From NCBI GenBank assembly GCA_009780175.1, contig WRAO01000007.1, forward strand, positions 28,585-92,584: DNA of 64,000 nucleotides. Direction: 5' to 3'. Each line of letters starts with the position of its first letter. Position 1 is the stretch's first letter. This stretch comes from Oscillospiraceae bacterium. Lineage in GTDB: Bacteria > Bacillota > Clostridia > Oscillospirales > Oscillospiraceae. This document shows positions 31,557 to 40,821 of the stretch, one piece after another. The notes under the pieces were generated by a model. That model was not told where the DNA came from. It worked only from the letters and a program-made list of their open reading frames with translations, and searched no databases. A program made the position numbers and the translations under genes.

Positions 31557-33932
31557 CTATTTCAGCGTCACAACCGTGACCCCCATCTCACCCTCACCGT
31601 AGCGGCCGAGGCGATAGTCTTTCACCTGCTTGTTCCGCTTCAAACTCTCATGAATCGCCTGCCGGAGCGCGCCCGTGCCTTTGCCGTGGATGACGGTCAC
31701 CGTCTCCAAATTACTGAGCACCGCACTGTCGAGGAAGCATTCCGTCGCGCTCACCGCCTCCTCCGCCGTCATGCCCCGGAGATCAATCTCGGGTTTCACA
31801 CTGGCGCGAAGCTTCGCCTCACTCTGCGCGACCACACGCTTAAAGTCCGGCTTCTTCGCCCCCTCTACCAGCCGCACTTCGGATGGCTTCGCGTTGATTT
31901 TCATAATCCCCGCCTGAAGCACAAGGGTCCCATCGTCCGCGATTTCAATGACCTCCGCCTTAGACCCAATCCCCCGAAGCTCCACCGTGTCCCCCGCCTC
32001 GATAGGCCGGGCCGGCGCCTCGTCGTGCGCGAACACCTCACCCGCGCCGCCGAGACTAGCTTCCGCCTCATTGAGCCGACGCCGCAAACCCGTACGCGCC
32101 TCATTCACCGCCTGCCAATCCCCGTTTTTACTCTCCTCGCGCCGGATCCGCTTCAGCTCCTCAAACACCTCGTCCGACGCGCGGCGGGCATCCTCAATCA
32201 GCCCCTGCGCCTCCCGCTTCGCCTGCTCTCCTGCCTTGCGCCGCGCCTCTTCGATCTCCTTGCGCAACACCTCCGCCCGCGCCTTGTCCTCCCGCGCAGA
32301 CCGCAGCTGCCGCTCCGTCTCGATGCGCTCCTCTTCCATGCGCCGCCGTTGGATGTCGAGTTTCGCGATCACTTCCTCGAAGCTCACGCTCTCCGTATCG
32401 ACGCGCTGTTTCGCGTCCTCAATAATCGCCTCCGACAACCCCAGCCGCCGAGCGATGGCAAACGCGTTCGACTTCCCCGGCACCCCGACCAGTAGCCGAT
32501 ACGTAGGCCGAAGCGTCTCCACGTCAAACTCACAAGCGGCGTTGACCACGCGCGGCGTGGTAGTGGCATAGAGCTTCAGCTCCGCATAGTGCGTCGTCGC
32601 GGCGACCATCGCCCCCCGACCCCGCGCATGTTCAATAATCGCAATCGCCAGCGCCGCCCCCTCCGTCGGATCCGTACCCGCTCCAAGTTCGTCAAACAGC
32701 AACAAACTCCCCGGCCCGGCCTCCTCCAGCACCCCCACAATATTCGTCATATGCGCCGAAAATGTCGAAAGCGACTGCTCAATGCTCTGCTCATCCCCAA
32801 TATCCGCCAAAACCCGGTCAAACATCCACACCACACTGCCGTCTTCCGCCGGGATATGAAGCCCGCACTGCGCCATTAGACTAAGTAGTCCCAAGGTCTT
32901 TAGGCTCACCGTTTTACCACCTGTGTTGGGCCCGGTGATGACAAGCGTATCAAACTCCCCGCCAAGCCGAATATCAATCGGCACCGCCTTCTTCTGGTCG
33001 AGCAGCGGATGCCGTGCCTTCTTAAACAGCAAGCCCCCGCTGTCTCTCACCTCCGGCTCCGTACAATTCAGCCGATCTGAAAGCTTCGCCCGCGCAAAAA
33101 TCCCGTCCAAGCGGACGAGTATCTCATAGTCACTCTCAATATCCTCCCGCCGCGCGGCGGCCTCCGCCGAGAGCTCCATCAAAATCCGTTCGACCTCAAT
33201 CCGCTCTTTGGCCTGTAGCTCGCGAATCTCGTTGTTCGCGTCCACCACGCCCTTCGGCTCAATAAAAAACGTCGCACCGGACGAAGAGGTGTCGTGGATC
33301 AGCCCCTCAATCGCGTTCTTATGCTCCACCTTCACCGGCACCACATACCGCCCCGACCGCTGCGTCACCAACGCGTCCTGCAACACCTTCGAATGCGCAG
33401 GCGACGAAATGAGCTTACGGAGCGTCTCCTGAATCTTTGCACTAGCCAGCCGAATCTTCCGCCGAATATCCGCCAAATCCGGGCTCGCATTATCCGCCAA
33501 CTCATCCTCACCCACAATCGCGCTCGTGATCCGTTCCTCCAACTGCTTGTCGCCCACAAGACTGCGGAAATGGTAATCAATCGCACTGATTGACTCTCCT
33601 TCCCCCTTCGCATACGCCTTCACCGTCCGCGCGGCTTTCAAAACCCCCGCAATCCCAAGCAGTTCCCGCGTATTGAGCATCCCACCCCGATCCGCGCGCC
33701 CCAGCGCCGCCCCAACGTCACGGACGCTGTGAAACCCGGGACTGCCTTTCATACCGATCATCCTCTGTGCCGCCGTCGTCTCCCCCTGCAAGGTCTTGAC
33801 CGCGCCAAGATCCGCCACAGGCCGAAGCCCCTGACAAAGCGCCTTCCCCGGCTCACTCTGCGCATGCGAAGCCAACAACTCCAGCACCGCCGGAAGCTCT
33901 AAAGTAGATATAGATTTCTCTTGTTTGTTCAT
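31557..33932 (-). CDS. mutS2: Endonuclease MutS2
   Basis: 791 residues. N-terminal clamp and core, ABC-type ATPase with Walker A 'ITGPNTGGKTVSLKTLG' (about 335), 'LLFDELGAGTDPTEGAAL' Walker B, a long coiled coil (520-620), a KOW-like part and the C-terminal Smr nuclease domain ('IDLRGMTAEEAV', 'VIHGKGTGALR'). MutS2 acts on branched DNA, limits recombination and splits collided ribosomes. Full length for the family. Confidence 0.96.
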   Translation of the reverse strand: MNKQEKSISTLELPAVLELLASHAQSEPGKALCQGLRPVADLGAVKTLQGETTAAQRMIGMKGSPGFHSVRDVGAALGRADRGGMLNTRELLGIAGVLKAARTVKAYAKGEGESISAIDYHFRSLVGDKQLEERITSAIVGEDELADNASPDLADIRRKIRLASAKIQETLRKLISSPAHSKVLQDALVTQRSGRYVVPVKVEHKNAIEGLIHDTSSSGATFFIEPKGVVDANNEIRELQAKERIEVERILMELSAEAAARREDIESDYEILVRLDGIFARAKLSDRLNCTEPEVRDSGGLLFKKARHPLLDQKKAVPIDIRLGGEFDTLVITGPNTGGKTVSLKTLGLLSLMAQCGLHIPAEDGSVVWMFDRVLADIGDEQSIEQSLSTFSAHMTNIVGVLEEAGPGSLLLFDELGAGTDPTEGAALAIAIIEHARGRGAMVAATTHYAELKLYATTTPRVVNAACEFDVETLRPTYRLLVGVPGKSNAFAIARRLGLSEAIIEDAKQRVDTESVSFEEVIAKLDIQRRRMEEERIETERQLRSAREDKARAEVLRKEIEEARRKAGEQAKREAQGLIEDARRASDEVFEELKRIRREESKNGDWQAVNEARTGLRRRLNEAEASLGGAGEVFAHDEAPARPIEAGDTVELRGIGSKAEVIEIADDGTLVLQAGIMKINAKPSEVRLVEGAKKPDFKRVVAQSEAKLRASVKPEIDLRGMTAEEAVSATECFLDSAVLSNLETVTVIHGKGTGALRQAIHESLKRNKQVKDYRLGRYGEGEMGVTVVTLK

Positions 33933-33957
33933 CTCGTTCTCCTATGATAAAACGCGC

Positions 33958-34329
33958 CTAATTGATAACGTATCCATTGCACACAAGCATCTGGATACTC
34001 TCGTCGAACCGTTCAGCCTTCACAAGAATATAATCCGTGTTATACGTGGAGATCACAAAGATACTAATGCCCGCATCCGCGAGCAAGTTCGCAAGTTTCG
34101 CAATGACCCCAACCATCCCAAATTCCAATATACCAGATATCTTCAACGCCCTCCACCCCGCCTCAGTCGCAATCGCCGTAGGCGGCGCATACGCCGATTC
34201 GCAGACCAAGGAAATCTCATCCTCCGTTTTTGACAGAAATACAAACGTCCGAGTAAAGTCCACCTGTTTCAGATCATCCACTTTACAAACCGTAAACTCA
34301 CACGTTAGCTTCTGTAATTCCACTCTCAC
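33958..34329 (-). CDS. ACT-domain protein (CASTOR/ACT_7 type)
   Basis: 123 residues. Two ACT-like halves; the second has 'ISGILEFGMVGVIAKLANLLADAGISIFVISTYNTDYILVK', the usual amino-acid-sensing fold. Start is a GTG. Lies 17 bases after recO and 25 before mutS2, so co-transcribed. No DNA-binding part. Ligand unknown. Confidence 0.85.
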   Translation of the reverse strand: MRVELQKLTCEFTVCKVDDLKQVDFTRTFVFLSKTEDEISLVCESAYAPPTAIATEAGWRALKISGILEFGMVGVIAKLANLLADAGISIFVISTYNTDYILVKAERFDESIQMLVCNGYVIN

Positions 34330-34346
34330 ACCGCCTCATATCATAG

Positions 34347-35087
34347 TCAAAGCTGCCGCAAAAACTCCAACGTCCGAAATTTACGTTCGAGTTGCGCCAA
34401 CACATACCCCTCCGCCGCCGCATTCAGCAAATCAAGCCCCTGCTCCCCCAGCGTAAACGCAAACACCCGTCCCATAGGAGCCGCCACAATATGCCGCAAC
34501 GCCGCCAGACTGCTCGCATCCAGCGGCATCCCAGCCTCCCCACCCGTCGGCCGATGGGCCCGGCAATGGATGTGCCCCCCCTGCAAGTTCAACCGCGGCT
34601 CCATCGGCGCCGGATTCCCGCACAAAACACACCCCGAAACCTCCGGCGCATACCCCGACACACACATGAGCCGAATCTCAAACGCTGCCTTTACCAACCT
34701 CGGGTCCCGCACCGCGCCGCTGAGCACATGGAGCCCATTCAGCCCCAACGAAAGCAGCCCCGGATCTAAGTAATCCACATCACTGACCGCCTCTAACAAC
34801 TCCGCAAAATAAGCCCCAACAGAGAGCCGCAAAATATCCTGCCGCAGCCCACCAAATAGCTCAACCACGCGCCCTTCCCGCAGATTCCACCGACCCTGCC
34901 GCTCATAAAACTCCAGTTCCGAAAATACCAAAAGCTGACTGGCCGCAGTATATTTCCCCATCTTCTTCCGCGCCCCTCGGGCTGAGACAGTAAGTTTCCC
35001 CGCATCTTCCGTCAAAATGGTGAGGATTTTATCCGATTCCTTGTAATGCACCTCGCGGAGGACCAACCCCCGTGTGGATAGTTCCAT
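34347..35087 (-). CDS. recO: DNA repair protein RecO
   Basis: 246 residues from the ATG at 35087 with GGGGAGG nine bases upstream. N-terminal OB fold ('TRGLVLREVHYKESDKILTILTEDAGK'), helical core, and a zinc site 'CVLCG' with 'HIHCRAH', where the usual last Cys is a His. Loads RecA onto SSB-coated DNA. Follows the tiny yqzL, the common Firmicute order. Confidence 0.93.
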   Translation of the reverse strand: MELSTRGLVLREVHYKESDKILTILTEDAGKLTVSARGARKKMGKYTAASQLLVFSELEFYERQGRWNLREGRVVELFGGLRQDILRLSVGAYFAELLEAVSDVDYLDPGLLSLGLNGLHVLSGAVRDPRLVKAAFEIRLMCVSGYAPEVSGCVLCGNPAPMEPRLNLQGGHIHCRAHRPTGGEAGMPLDASSLAALRHIVAAPMGRVFAFTLGEQGLDLLNAAAEGYVLAQLERKFRTLEFLRQL

Positions 35088-35109
35088 CAAGAGCCGCCTC
35101 CCCTCTATC

Positions 35110-35165
35110 GCATAGCTCATTATAACGGAAAAAGCACCCGCTGGGAATCCCCCGGGCACTTTTTG
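35110..35165 (-). terminator. Imperfect terminator with overlapping -10 box before recO
   Basis: AAAAAG...CTTTTT flanks an imperfect GC stem between yqzL and recO, and TATAAT follows six bases later. It may attenuate or restart transcription for recO. Confidence 0.45.
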
Positions 35166-35170
35166 ACCTC

Positions 35171-35290
35171 TTATGCAGTTTTCTCTTCAGCAGACTCTAA
35201 ATCCCGCGCCTCGCAGTAGAGCAGGTAATACACTGGGTCCCCCGTCTCGTAAAACAGGTGCCAATACGTAGCAGATGTCATGCGTTTCAT
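35171..35290 (-). CDS. yqzL: YqzL-family small protein
   Basis: 39 residues, GGAGG directly before the ATG. The sequence 'WHLFYETGDPVYYLLYCEARDLE' matches the YqzL family: a Trp, then F..TG, then YLLY. YqzL is a short conserved protein coded next to recO in Firmicutes, of unknown role. It is too short for usual gene finders. Confidence 0.85.
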   Translation of the reverse strand: MKRMTSATYWHLFYETGDPVYYLLYCEARDLESAEEKTA

Positions 35291-35342
35291 CCTCCACTGC
35301 CTTTAGTTTGGCTGGCGGCAAAGGATTTATCAATGGAAATTT

Positions 35343-36086
35343 TTACTCTATTCGCAACTCACCCACTCGTACATGCCCGTCCCATACTTGAAATTCAAAT
35401 GTATCGGTTGCCCTATCATAAAACCCATCGAAAATCACACCAAACGGGTGTTCCGAAGTGACAAACTGGGCCGTTCCAATCCCAATTCGATCTACACTCA
35501 GATATTCAGCCAGCGTCCGTACCATCGCCAGAAACCGCTCAGTTTCTTCTTCACCCTCTGCCCGGATTGAAACCCCAACCATAAAATCCCAATCCGCCAC
35601 CAACTCTTGCGCTGTCACAGAAGAAAGCCGTAACCCAGTTTGCGCATCCAGCACACGCGAATAATCAACCGTCCATGTGTACCGCGGAAACTGCATACGA
35701 AGCGGGAAATATATCCCCTGCGGCCCGTCAAAATACCTGCTGACAATCGTCTCTCTCAGATACTGTTCCCCCATCGCTCCCGCAAGATTGGTAACAAAGA
35801 GCCCCATCGGCAACTGATTGCTCAGGCGAAGAATGTGCTCTTCCCCGTTTTGCCTAGTAAACCGCAACGTCCACGTCCGCCATACCATAGCGTCACTAAA
35901 GAAACTTGCCGGTTGACTGTGCCTTCCCGCTTCAAGCACCTCGAACTCCCCCAAAAAGAGTAGTGCAAAAGCGTCATATCTTCTTAGATAATCTGCTGTA
36001 TACCACCTGCCGCACCCAGCAAAAGAAAAAACCAGCAAAACAGCAAGCAAAAGAATCATATACTTTCTAATCTGCGCCACCCCCAT
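35343..36086 (-). CDS. Hypothetical lipoprotein
   Basis: 247 residues. Signal peptide with lipobox 'FSFAGC', so likely a membrane-anchored lipoprotein. The start may be 36086 or the ATG at 36059; neither has a strong ribosome site. The mature part is beta-rich, without a family I recognise. Stands just upstream of yqzL-recO in the same direction. Confidence 0.65.
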   Translation of the reverse strand: MGVAQIRKYMILLLAVLLVFSFAGCGRWYTADYLRRYDAFALLFLGEFEVLEAGRHSQPASFFSDAMVWRTWTLRFTRQNGEEHILRLSNQLPMGLFVTNLAGAMGEQYLRETIVSRYFDGPQGIYFPLRMQFPRYTWTVDYSRVLDAQTGLRLSSVTAQELVADWDFMVGVSIRAEGEEETERFLAMVRTLAEYLSVDRIGIGTAQFVTSEHPFGVIFDGFYDRATDTFEFQVWDGHVRVGELRIE

Positions 36087-36217
36087 ACGAAAACATATCT
36101 GCTTCTACGCATTATACCATAGGCGTCCATGTAAGTCACGATATCACCCCTCCACTCCCACCCGCATATACTAGCTTGCGCCTGATCGGGCGACTTCAAA
36201 AACTGGAGTGTGGTCGT

Positions 36218-36493
36218 ATGAGCTGTTGCGAGAAAAAGCAAGATTGGGAGCGGATCGAGCGTGGCATTCGTGAAATTCGGGAAGGAATCAACGACATCTG
36301 CGAGGCCCTCAAAGACCTCGCCAAAGCCCGGGCCGAAGTAGCGCGGATCGAAGCCGAAGTCCGCCGCGTCATGGACGAGTTGGCCCATGCCCAAACCGAG
36401 CTCACAGAAGGCGAACAAGATGTCTGCGAAGGCCTCGGCGACATCGAAAAAGGCCTCATCGAGATCATCGTAGGCCTCGAACCCCTGAAATAA
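36218..36493 (+). CDS. Short coiled-coil protein
   Basis: 91 residues from the ATG at 36218 (GGAGTG upstream). N-terminus MSCCEKK, then a helix of heptads from about 8 to 90 with repeated 'I..GI.EI..GI.DI' spacing and a matching 'GLGDIEKGLIEIIVGL' end. No family recognised. A hairpin (36506-36528) without T tract follows. Resembles small Cys-headed coil proteins in spore formers, but this is only a hint. Confidence 0.55.
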   Translation: MSCCEKKQDWERIERGIREIREGINDICEALKDLAKARAEVARIEAEVRRVMDELAHAQTELTEGEQDVCEGLGDIEKGLIEIIVGLEPLK

Positions 36494-36575
36494 CCTGCCG
36501 CTTTGCTGGCACAGAATCGCTGTGCCAGTACATAGTCATGCACTCAGTTTTTCAACAAAGATGGGAGATGACCCG

Positions 36576-36893
36576 ATGAAAATTTATCCAAACCCAAGCT
36601 TTCCCCATGCCCGCCCAGAACGCCCCACATCACGCTCCCGCTCCACCCGATGCCAGCGGATAGACACCATCGCCTTCGTGACCGAACTCCAAACCAGAAA
36701 TACCAAAGCCCTAGAGCAAAATCAAATCCTTCGTCCACGCGCGGAAAAAACACAAAAATCCAGAGCCAAACTACACCAACGCGACACCGCCGACCACTGT
36801 TTCTCCGCAGTCACCGGCCCTCCCATCGAAGTCCCTGGCGGCCACGTCCACGCATTGCCATCTACACCATCTCGGCGGAAGCGAAACGAATAA
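36576..36893 (+). CDS. Possible YmaF-family protein
   Basis: 105 residues from the ATG at 36576 (GGGAG upstream). Very basic. The C-terminal 'ADHCFSAVTGPPIEVPGGHVHAL' resembles the His-rich YmaF repeat (D-H-x-H, TGP.I.V..G.HVH). The N-terminal part is not recognised and has an odd Arg/Ser/Pro bias, so a wrong start or decay is possible. Two good terminators follow. Confidence 0.45.
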   Translation: MKIYPNPSFPHARPERPTSRSRSTRCQRIDTIAFVTELQTRNTKALEQNQILRPRAEKTQKSRAKLHQRDTADHCFSAVTGPPIEVPGGHVHALPSTPSRRKRNE

Positions 36894-36897
36894 ACAA

Positions 36898-36925
36898 GAG
36901 CACGGTGCATTGCACCGTGCTTAAA
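36898..36925 (+). terminator. Hairpin after the YmaF-like gene
   Basis: GCACGGTGC pairs with GCACCGTGC, then TTAAAT. Six bases after the stop. Confidence 0.55.
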
Positions 36926-36945
36926 TCCCTTCCGTATCCCTCGTC

Positions 36946-36974
36946 CTTTTCGCCTACGGCGAAAAGCTTTTTTG
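36946..36974 (+). terminator. Strong intrinsic terminator
   Basis: CTTTTCGCC pairs with GGCGAAAAG, followed by CTTTTTT. Confidence 0.8.
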
Positions 36975-37022
36975 CCGACAAGTGCATGCTAGTGTGCGCC
37001 AGAGGCAAAAAAATAAAATCCC

Positions 37023-37055
37023 ATCTTGATTTGGAATTCACTTCCAAATCAAGAT
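37023..37055 (-). terminator. Strong hairpin, likely terminator of the era row
   Basis: A 14-bp perfect stem with a 5-base loop. Leftward it is followed by GGGATTTTATTTTTTTG. Confidence 0.75.
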
Positions 37056-37101
37056 ACCACATCCCGCCGTAGCGACCCGCCCCGCAGGGCGGCATCCAGT
37101 C

Positions 37102-37127
37102 TCGAAAAAATGCTTGCATTTTTTCGA
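37102..37127 (-). terminator. Hairpin abutting the era stop codon
   Basis: TCGAAAAAATGC pairs with GCATTTTTTCGA right after the era stop. Confidence 0.55.
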
Positions 37128-38018
37128 CTATTCGCTCGTATATCCAAAATTCCGCAAATAATGCGCGCTGTCTCTCCAGTTCTCCTTGACCTTCACCCAA
37201 GTCTCCAGATACACCTTCGTCCCCATAAAGCGCTCGATGTCCTTCCGGGCCATCTCACCCACCGTCCGGAGCATCGCGCCCTGTTTGCCGATCACCATGC
37301 CCTTATGGCTCGCCTTCTCGACATAGATGGCGGCGTCCACGTCGATGATCCCATCGTCCCGCTCCGAAAACTTCGTGATCTCCACGGCAATGCCGTGCGG
37401 GATCTCTTTTTGCATGCACAAAAGCAATTTCTCCCGGATAATCTCCGCCACAATTTGCCGCTCCGGCTGGTCGGTAATCATATCGTCCGGAAACAGCTGC
37501 GGCCCCTCCAGCGCGTACCCGTCGAGCACCCGGATCAACTCCGCCACCCCATCGCCCATCTGCGCCGAGATCGGCACAATCGCGTCAAAGGCATGCGCCG
37601 CCTGATAGAGCGCGATGACCTCCAAAAGCTCCTCTTTCTTCACTGTGTCAATCTTATTAATCACCAACACGCTCGGCACACCGTTGCTTTTAATCCAGTC
37701 AATGAGATGCCGTTCCTGCACTCCGATATTCGCAATCGGCTCCACCATCAGAATCACAGCGTCCACATCCGCCACGCTCTCACGGATGATCTTAACCATA
37801 TAGTCCCCAAGCCGCGTGCGCGGCGCGTGATACCCCGGCGTATCGATAAACACAAATTGCGTCTCATCCCGATTGAGCACCGCAAGAATCCGGTTCCGCG
37901 TCGTCTGCGGCTTATTCGTCACAATGGCGATTTTCTCCCCCACCAGCGCGTTGAGCAGTGTGCTCTTGCCCACATTGGGCCGCCCGGATATCGTGACCAT
38001 AGCAGTTTTCTTTATCAT
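37128..38018 (-). CDS. era: GTPase Era
   Basis: 296 residues. G1 'SGRPNVGKSTLL', G3 'DTPGYHAP', G4 'NKID', and a C-terminal KH domain with 'VIGKQGAMLRTVGEMARKDIE'. Era binds the 3' end of 16S rRNA and helps mature the 30S subunit. Lies ten bases after ybeY, whose product works on the same rRNA end. Confidence 0.97.
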   Translation of the reverse strand: MIKKTAMVTISGRPNVGKSTLLNALVGEKIAIVTNKPQTTRNRILAVLNRDETQFVFIDTPGYHAPRTRLGDYMVKIIRESVADVDAVILMVEPIANIGVQERHLIDWIKSNGVPSVLVINKIDTVKKEELLEVIALYQAAHAFDAIVPISAQMGDGVAELIRVLDGYALEGPQLFPDDMITDQPERQIVAEIIREKLLLCMQKEIPHGIAVEITKFSERDDGIIDVDAAIYVEKASHKGMVIGKQGAMLRTVGEMARKDIERFMGTKVYLETWVKVKENWRDSAHYLRNFGYTSE

Positions 38019-38027
38019 GTACGCCCC

Positions 38028-38519
38028 TTATCTCGTCAGCCCAAGGCTGCTCAAAATATGCTCTTCCCGCGCCCGCATCCGCTTCTGATCCGCAGGGTCT
38101 TCGTGATCGTACCCAAGCAGATGCAGCGTCGCGTGCACCATCAAATATGCGATCTCCCGCGTCACTTCATGCCCGTATTCCTCAGCCTGCGCCGCCGCCC
38201 GCTCACTGGAAATAACGATATCACCCAGATGTAAACATTCCGTCTCAGGGTCAATATCCGCCTCATCCGCCTGAAAGTCGCCCGGCACATAAACTGCGGC
38301 CGGAAAACTGAGCACATCCGTCGGTACATCCTTGTCTCTATGCGTTTTATTGATCTCCCGAATGCCTTTGTCATCCGAAACCAGCACACTGATCTGGACG
38401 GGAGTGATAATCCCCTCCTCCTGCAGCGTCGCCTTGATCGCTCTGCGGCAGAGAGAGGTAATGCCTCGCTCTCCAAGGCCCTGCCTTTGCCGTTTTACAT
38501 ATACCTTGTGCTTTACCAT
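38028..38519 (-). CDS. ybeY: Endoribonuclease YbeY
   Basis: 163 residues. 'DVLSFP' and the zinc site 'HATLHLLGYDH' (H-x3-H-x5-H) identify the single-strand RNase needed for 16S 3' end maturation. Between phoH and era, as usual. Confidence 0.96.
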   Translation of the reverse strand: MVKHKVYVKRQRQGLGERGITSLCRRAIKATLQEEGIITPVQISVLVSDDKGIREINKTHRDKDVPTDVLSFPAAVYVPGDFQADEADIDPETECLHLGDIVISSERAAAQAEEYGHEVTREIAYLMVHATLHLLGYDHEDPADQKRMRAREEHILSSLGLTR

Positions 38520-38521
38520 GA

Positions 38522-39532
38522 CTATTTCTTTCCCCCTGCCGGTTTGCGAACGGAACTCTTTCTGTTTTCCGTGACAGCCTTCTTGTTCTCAAAGTTATCA
38601 TAAGCTTGTACAATCTTCTGCACCAACACATGCCGCACCACGTCAGACGCCGTCAAACGGCAGATGGCAATGTCGTCTATCTTCTCCAACACCCGCGCCG
38701 CCTCTTTCAGGCCCGACACCTTGTCCACCGGCAGGTCGATCTGCGTCTCGTCGCCAGTGATGACAATCTTAGACCCAAACCCAAGACGCGTCAGAAACAT
38801 CTTCATCTGCTCCCGCGTCGTGTTCTGCGCCTCGTCGAGGATGATAAACGCATCATCCAGCGTCCGCCCGCGCATATAGGCCAAGGGCGCAACCTCAATA
38901 TTCCCCCGCTCCACATGCTTCTGATAGGTCTCCGCACCCAACATATCAAACAGCGCGTCATACAGCGGACGGAGATACGGGTCTACCTTACTCTGCAAAT
39001 CCCCAGGCAAGAAACCCAACCGCTCCCCTGCCTCCACCGCCGGACGCGTCAGGATAATCCGGTTGACCTTCTTACTCCGAAACGCCGCCACCGCTGCCGC
39101 CACAGCCAGATAGGTCTTTCCCGTACCGGCAGGCCCAATGCCCAGCGTGATCGTATTCTTATTAATCGCGTCAATATATTTCTGCTGCCCGACTGTCTTC
39201 GCTTTGACAGGCTTGCCCCGCGCCGTGATACAGACCACGTCTTTAGCGAGTTCTTCCAGGCTCTTCTCCTCGCCCTTCTTCACCACGCCGATGATATAGC
39301 GCACGTTCTGCGCATCGGCATTCTCGCCCCGCGCCACAAGTCCAAGCAAAGCCTCAATCACCCGCTCTGCGTATGCGACATGTTCCGCCTCGCCCACAAT
39401 CTTGAGTTCAGAGTCCCGGTCGGTCACCTTGACCCCAAGCTCCTGCTCAATAATACGCAAATTTTCATCAAAGGACCCGAACACACCGATGACACTTTCC
39501 ATCCGCTCCACGTTGATCCGCTTCTCTACCAT
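38522..39532 (-). CDS. phoH: PhoH-family ATPase (PhoL/YbeZ type)
   Basis: 336 residues from the ATG at 39532 (GAGGAG upstream). A short N-terminal KH-like region, then the ATPase: Walker A 'GIGPAGTGKTYLA', 'RPAVEAGERLGFLPGD', Walker B 'FIILDEAQNTT'. Works with YbeY in RNA metabolism, probably as an RNA helicase-like enzyme. Two bases before ybeY. Confidence 0.93.
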   Translation of the reverse strand: MVEKRINVERMESVIGVFGSFDENLRIIEQELGVKVTDRDSELKIVGEAEHVAYAERVIEALLGLVARGENADAQNVRYIIGVVKKGEEKSLEELAKDVVCITARGKPVKAKTVGQQKYIDAINKNTITLGIGPAGTGKTYLAVAAAVAAFRSKKVNRIILTRPAVEAGERLGFLPGDLQSKVDPYLRPLYDALFDMLGAETYQKHVERGNIEVAPLAYMRGRTLDDAFIILDEAQNTTREQMKMFLTRLGFGSKIVITGDETQIDLPVDKVSGLKEAARVLEKIDDIAICRLTASDVVRHVLVQKIVQAYDNFENKKAVTENRKSSVRKPAGGKK

Positions 39533-39582
39533 AAAATCGCTCCTCACTTCTTCCCCGACGGCACGCGGATAGCCCTCGCGTC

Positions 39583-40806
39583 CTACCGGCTTTCTTCTGT
39601 AATCGGCGCCGCAATCACCATCTCGTCTTCCCTGAGACGGCGCACAGACGCAATCTGTTCCCTGCACTCCGCCCTGAGATGGACCGTCACAATGCCGTTT
39701 CCAACCTCCACCTCAAACTCCGTAGACAATACCTGCCCATGGGGGCCGATCCGCTCTCTGAGCTGCTCCAGCAACCGCGCCTGTAAAAACAGTGCCGCCG
39801 TGGTTTCATCCAACCGTGTCACCACCGCTTCGTATACGGTATACGTCCGCCGCTCCAGCCGGATGGGCAACACAATCCCGCCGGGCAACACAAAATCAGA
39901 TTGGTTTACTATTTTATCATATGTGATATGTGAAATTCCACTATCAAAAAATAAATTTATTCTGTTTCTGCCAAAAAATAGTATACGTTTTGTAGAAACT
40001 TCACCTGTATACACCTTTTCGACGAATTCTAGCGGCATCGACATGCTCAGCGCATGCCAAGTTCGCGCAAAAATCTCCGCATCCGCCCGGACAAAACGGG
40101 TCCCCTGCGCCAAACTCTCCATCCGCCCGCTGACCAGATCCTGCCCCATCACCACCGTATCCCCGACCGCCACCAGCGGCATCCCGTCCCAAACCAGCAC
40201 CTGGTCAACAATCCCGCTCCGCGTCGCATAGACAGCTGTAGCCACACCCTCCGGAAACATCGTCGGCGGATGCACCCGCTCCCGCACAATCACCGTCGCC
40301 CGCGAGCCGTTGATATTGACCGTGATCCAAGACAAATCCGCCAGTTCCAGCAGCATCCGATGCCGCAAAAACTCCGCATCAATGGATGGCCCAAACGTCC
40401 CAATCCCAACCCCCGCGTCATCTAACGCGTGCAAAATCACTGCGGCAGGGATGTTCTCATTCCCCTCAATCCGAATATCCCAGATGTAAAGGCTCATGAT
40501 CCAAGTGGCGGCAAGCGTCGCAATCAGGCCCGCTAAAAGGACGTATCGGCCCCGAAATCGGCGCAAATACACCGGCGCTCCCGCCCACTTAAGCTGCCCC
40601 ATTTGGGCACCAAGATTCCCCAATAGAGGACCCAATTTCCGATAATTCCGCATCGTCATCGTCACCTGAATAGTGACTTCATCCACCCGCATAAGGTCCC
40701 AAAAACTAATATCATTCTGTGCGCAAAGATTCATAAACCGCTCCGGATAAGCGCACTCTACCTCCAGTCTAACATGCCCCGTAAAAAAATTAACGATCCC
40801 TTGCAT
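39583..40806 (-). CDS. yqfD: Sporulation protein YqfD
   Basis: 407 residues. 'GIVNFFTGHVRLEVECAYPERFMNLC' start, one membrane segment near 90-110 ('GRYVLLAGLIATLAATWIMSLYIW'), then a FtsQ/POTRA-like exterior part and 'SGIVDQVLVWDGMPLVAVGDTV'. YqfD is a sigma-E dependent sporulation protein. Follows yqfC and precedes phoH, the conserved yqfC-yqfD-phoH order. Confidence 0.92.
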   Translation of the reverse strand: MQGIVNFFTGHVRLEVECAYPERFMNLCAQNDISFWDLMRVDEVTIQVTMTMRNYRKLGPLLGNLGAQMGQLKWAGAPVYLRRFRGRYVLLAGLIATLAATWIMSLYIWDIRIEGNENIPAAVILHALDDAGVGIGTFGPSIDAEFLRHRMLLELADLSWITVNINGSRATVIVRERVHPPTMFPEGVATAVYATRSGIVDQVLVWDGMPLVAVGDTVVMGQDLVSGRMESLAQGTRFVRADAEIFARTWHALSMSMPLEFVEKVYTGEVSTKRILFFGRNRINLFFDSGISHITYDKIVNQSDFVLPGGIVLPIRLERRTYTVYEAVVTRLDETTAALFLQARLLEQLRERIGPHGQVLSTEFEVEVGNGIVTVHLRAECREQIASVRRLREDEMVIAAPITEESR

Positions 40807-40821
40807 ACCCTCCTCCGCCCC

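Noticed and set aside
37026..38234. A 402-residue open frame opposite era
   Set aside because: Shadow of era and ybeY; no domain.
38606..40231. A 541-residue open frame opposite phoH and yqfD
   Set aside because: Composition is His/Arg/Pro-rich as expected for the antisense of GC-rich genes; both genes on the other strand are certain.
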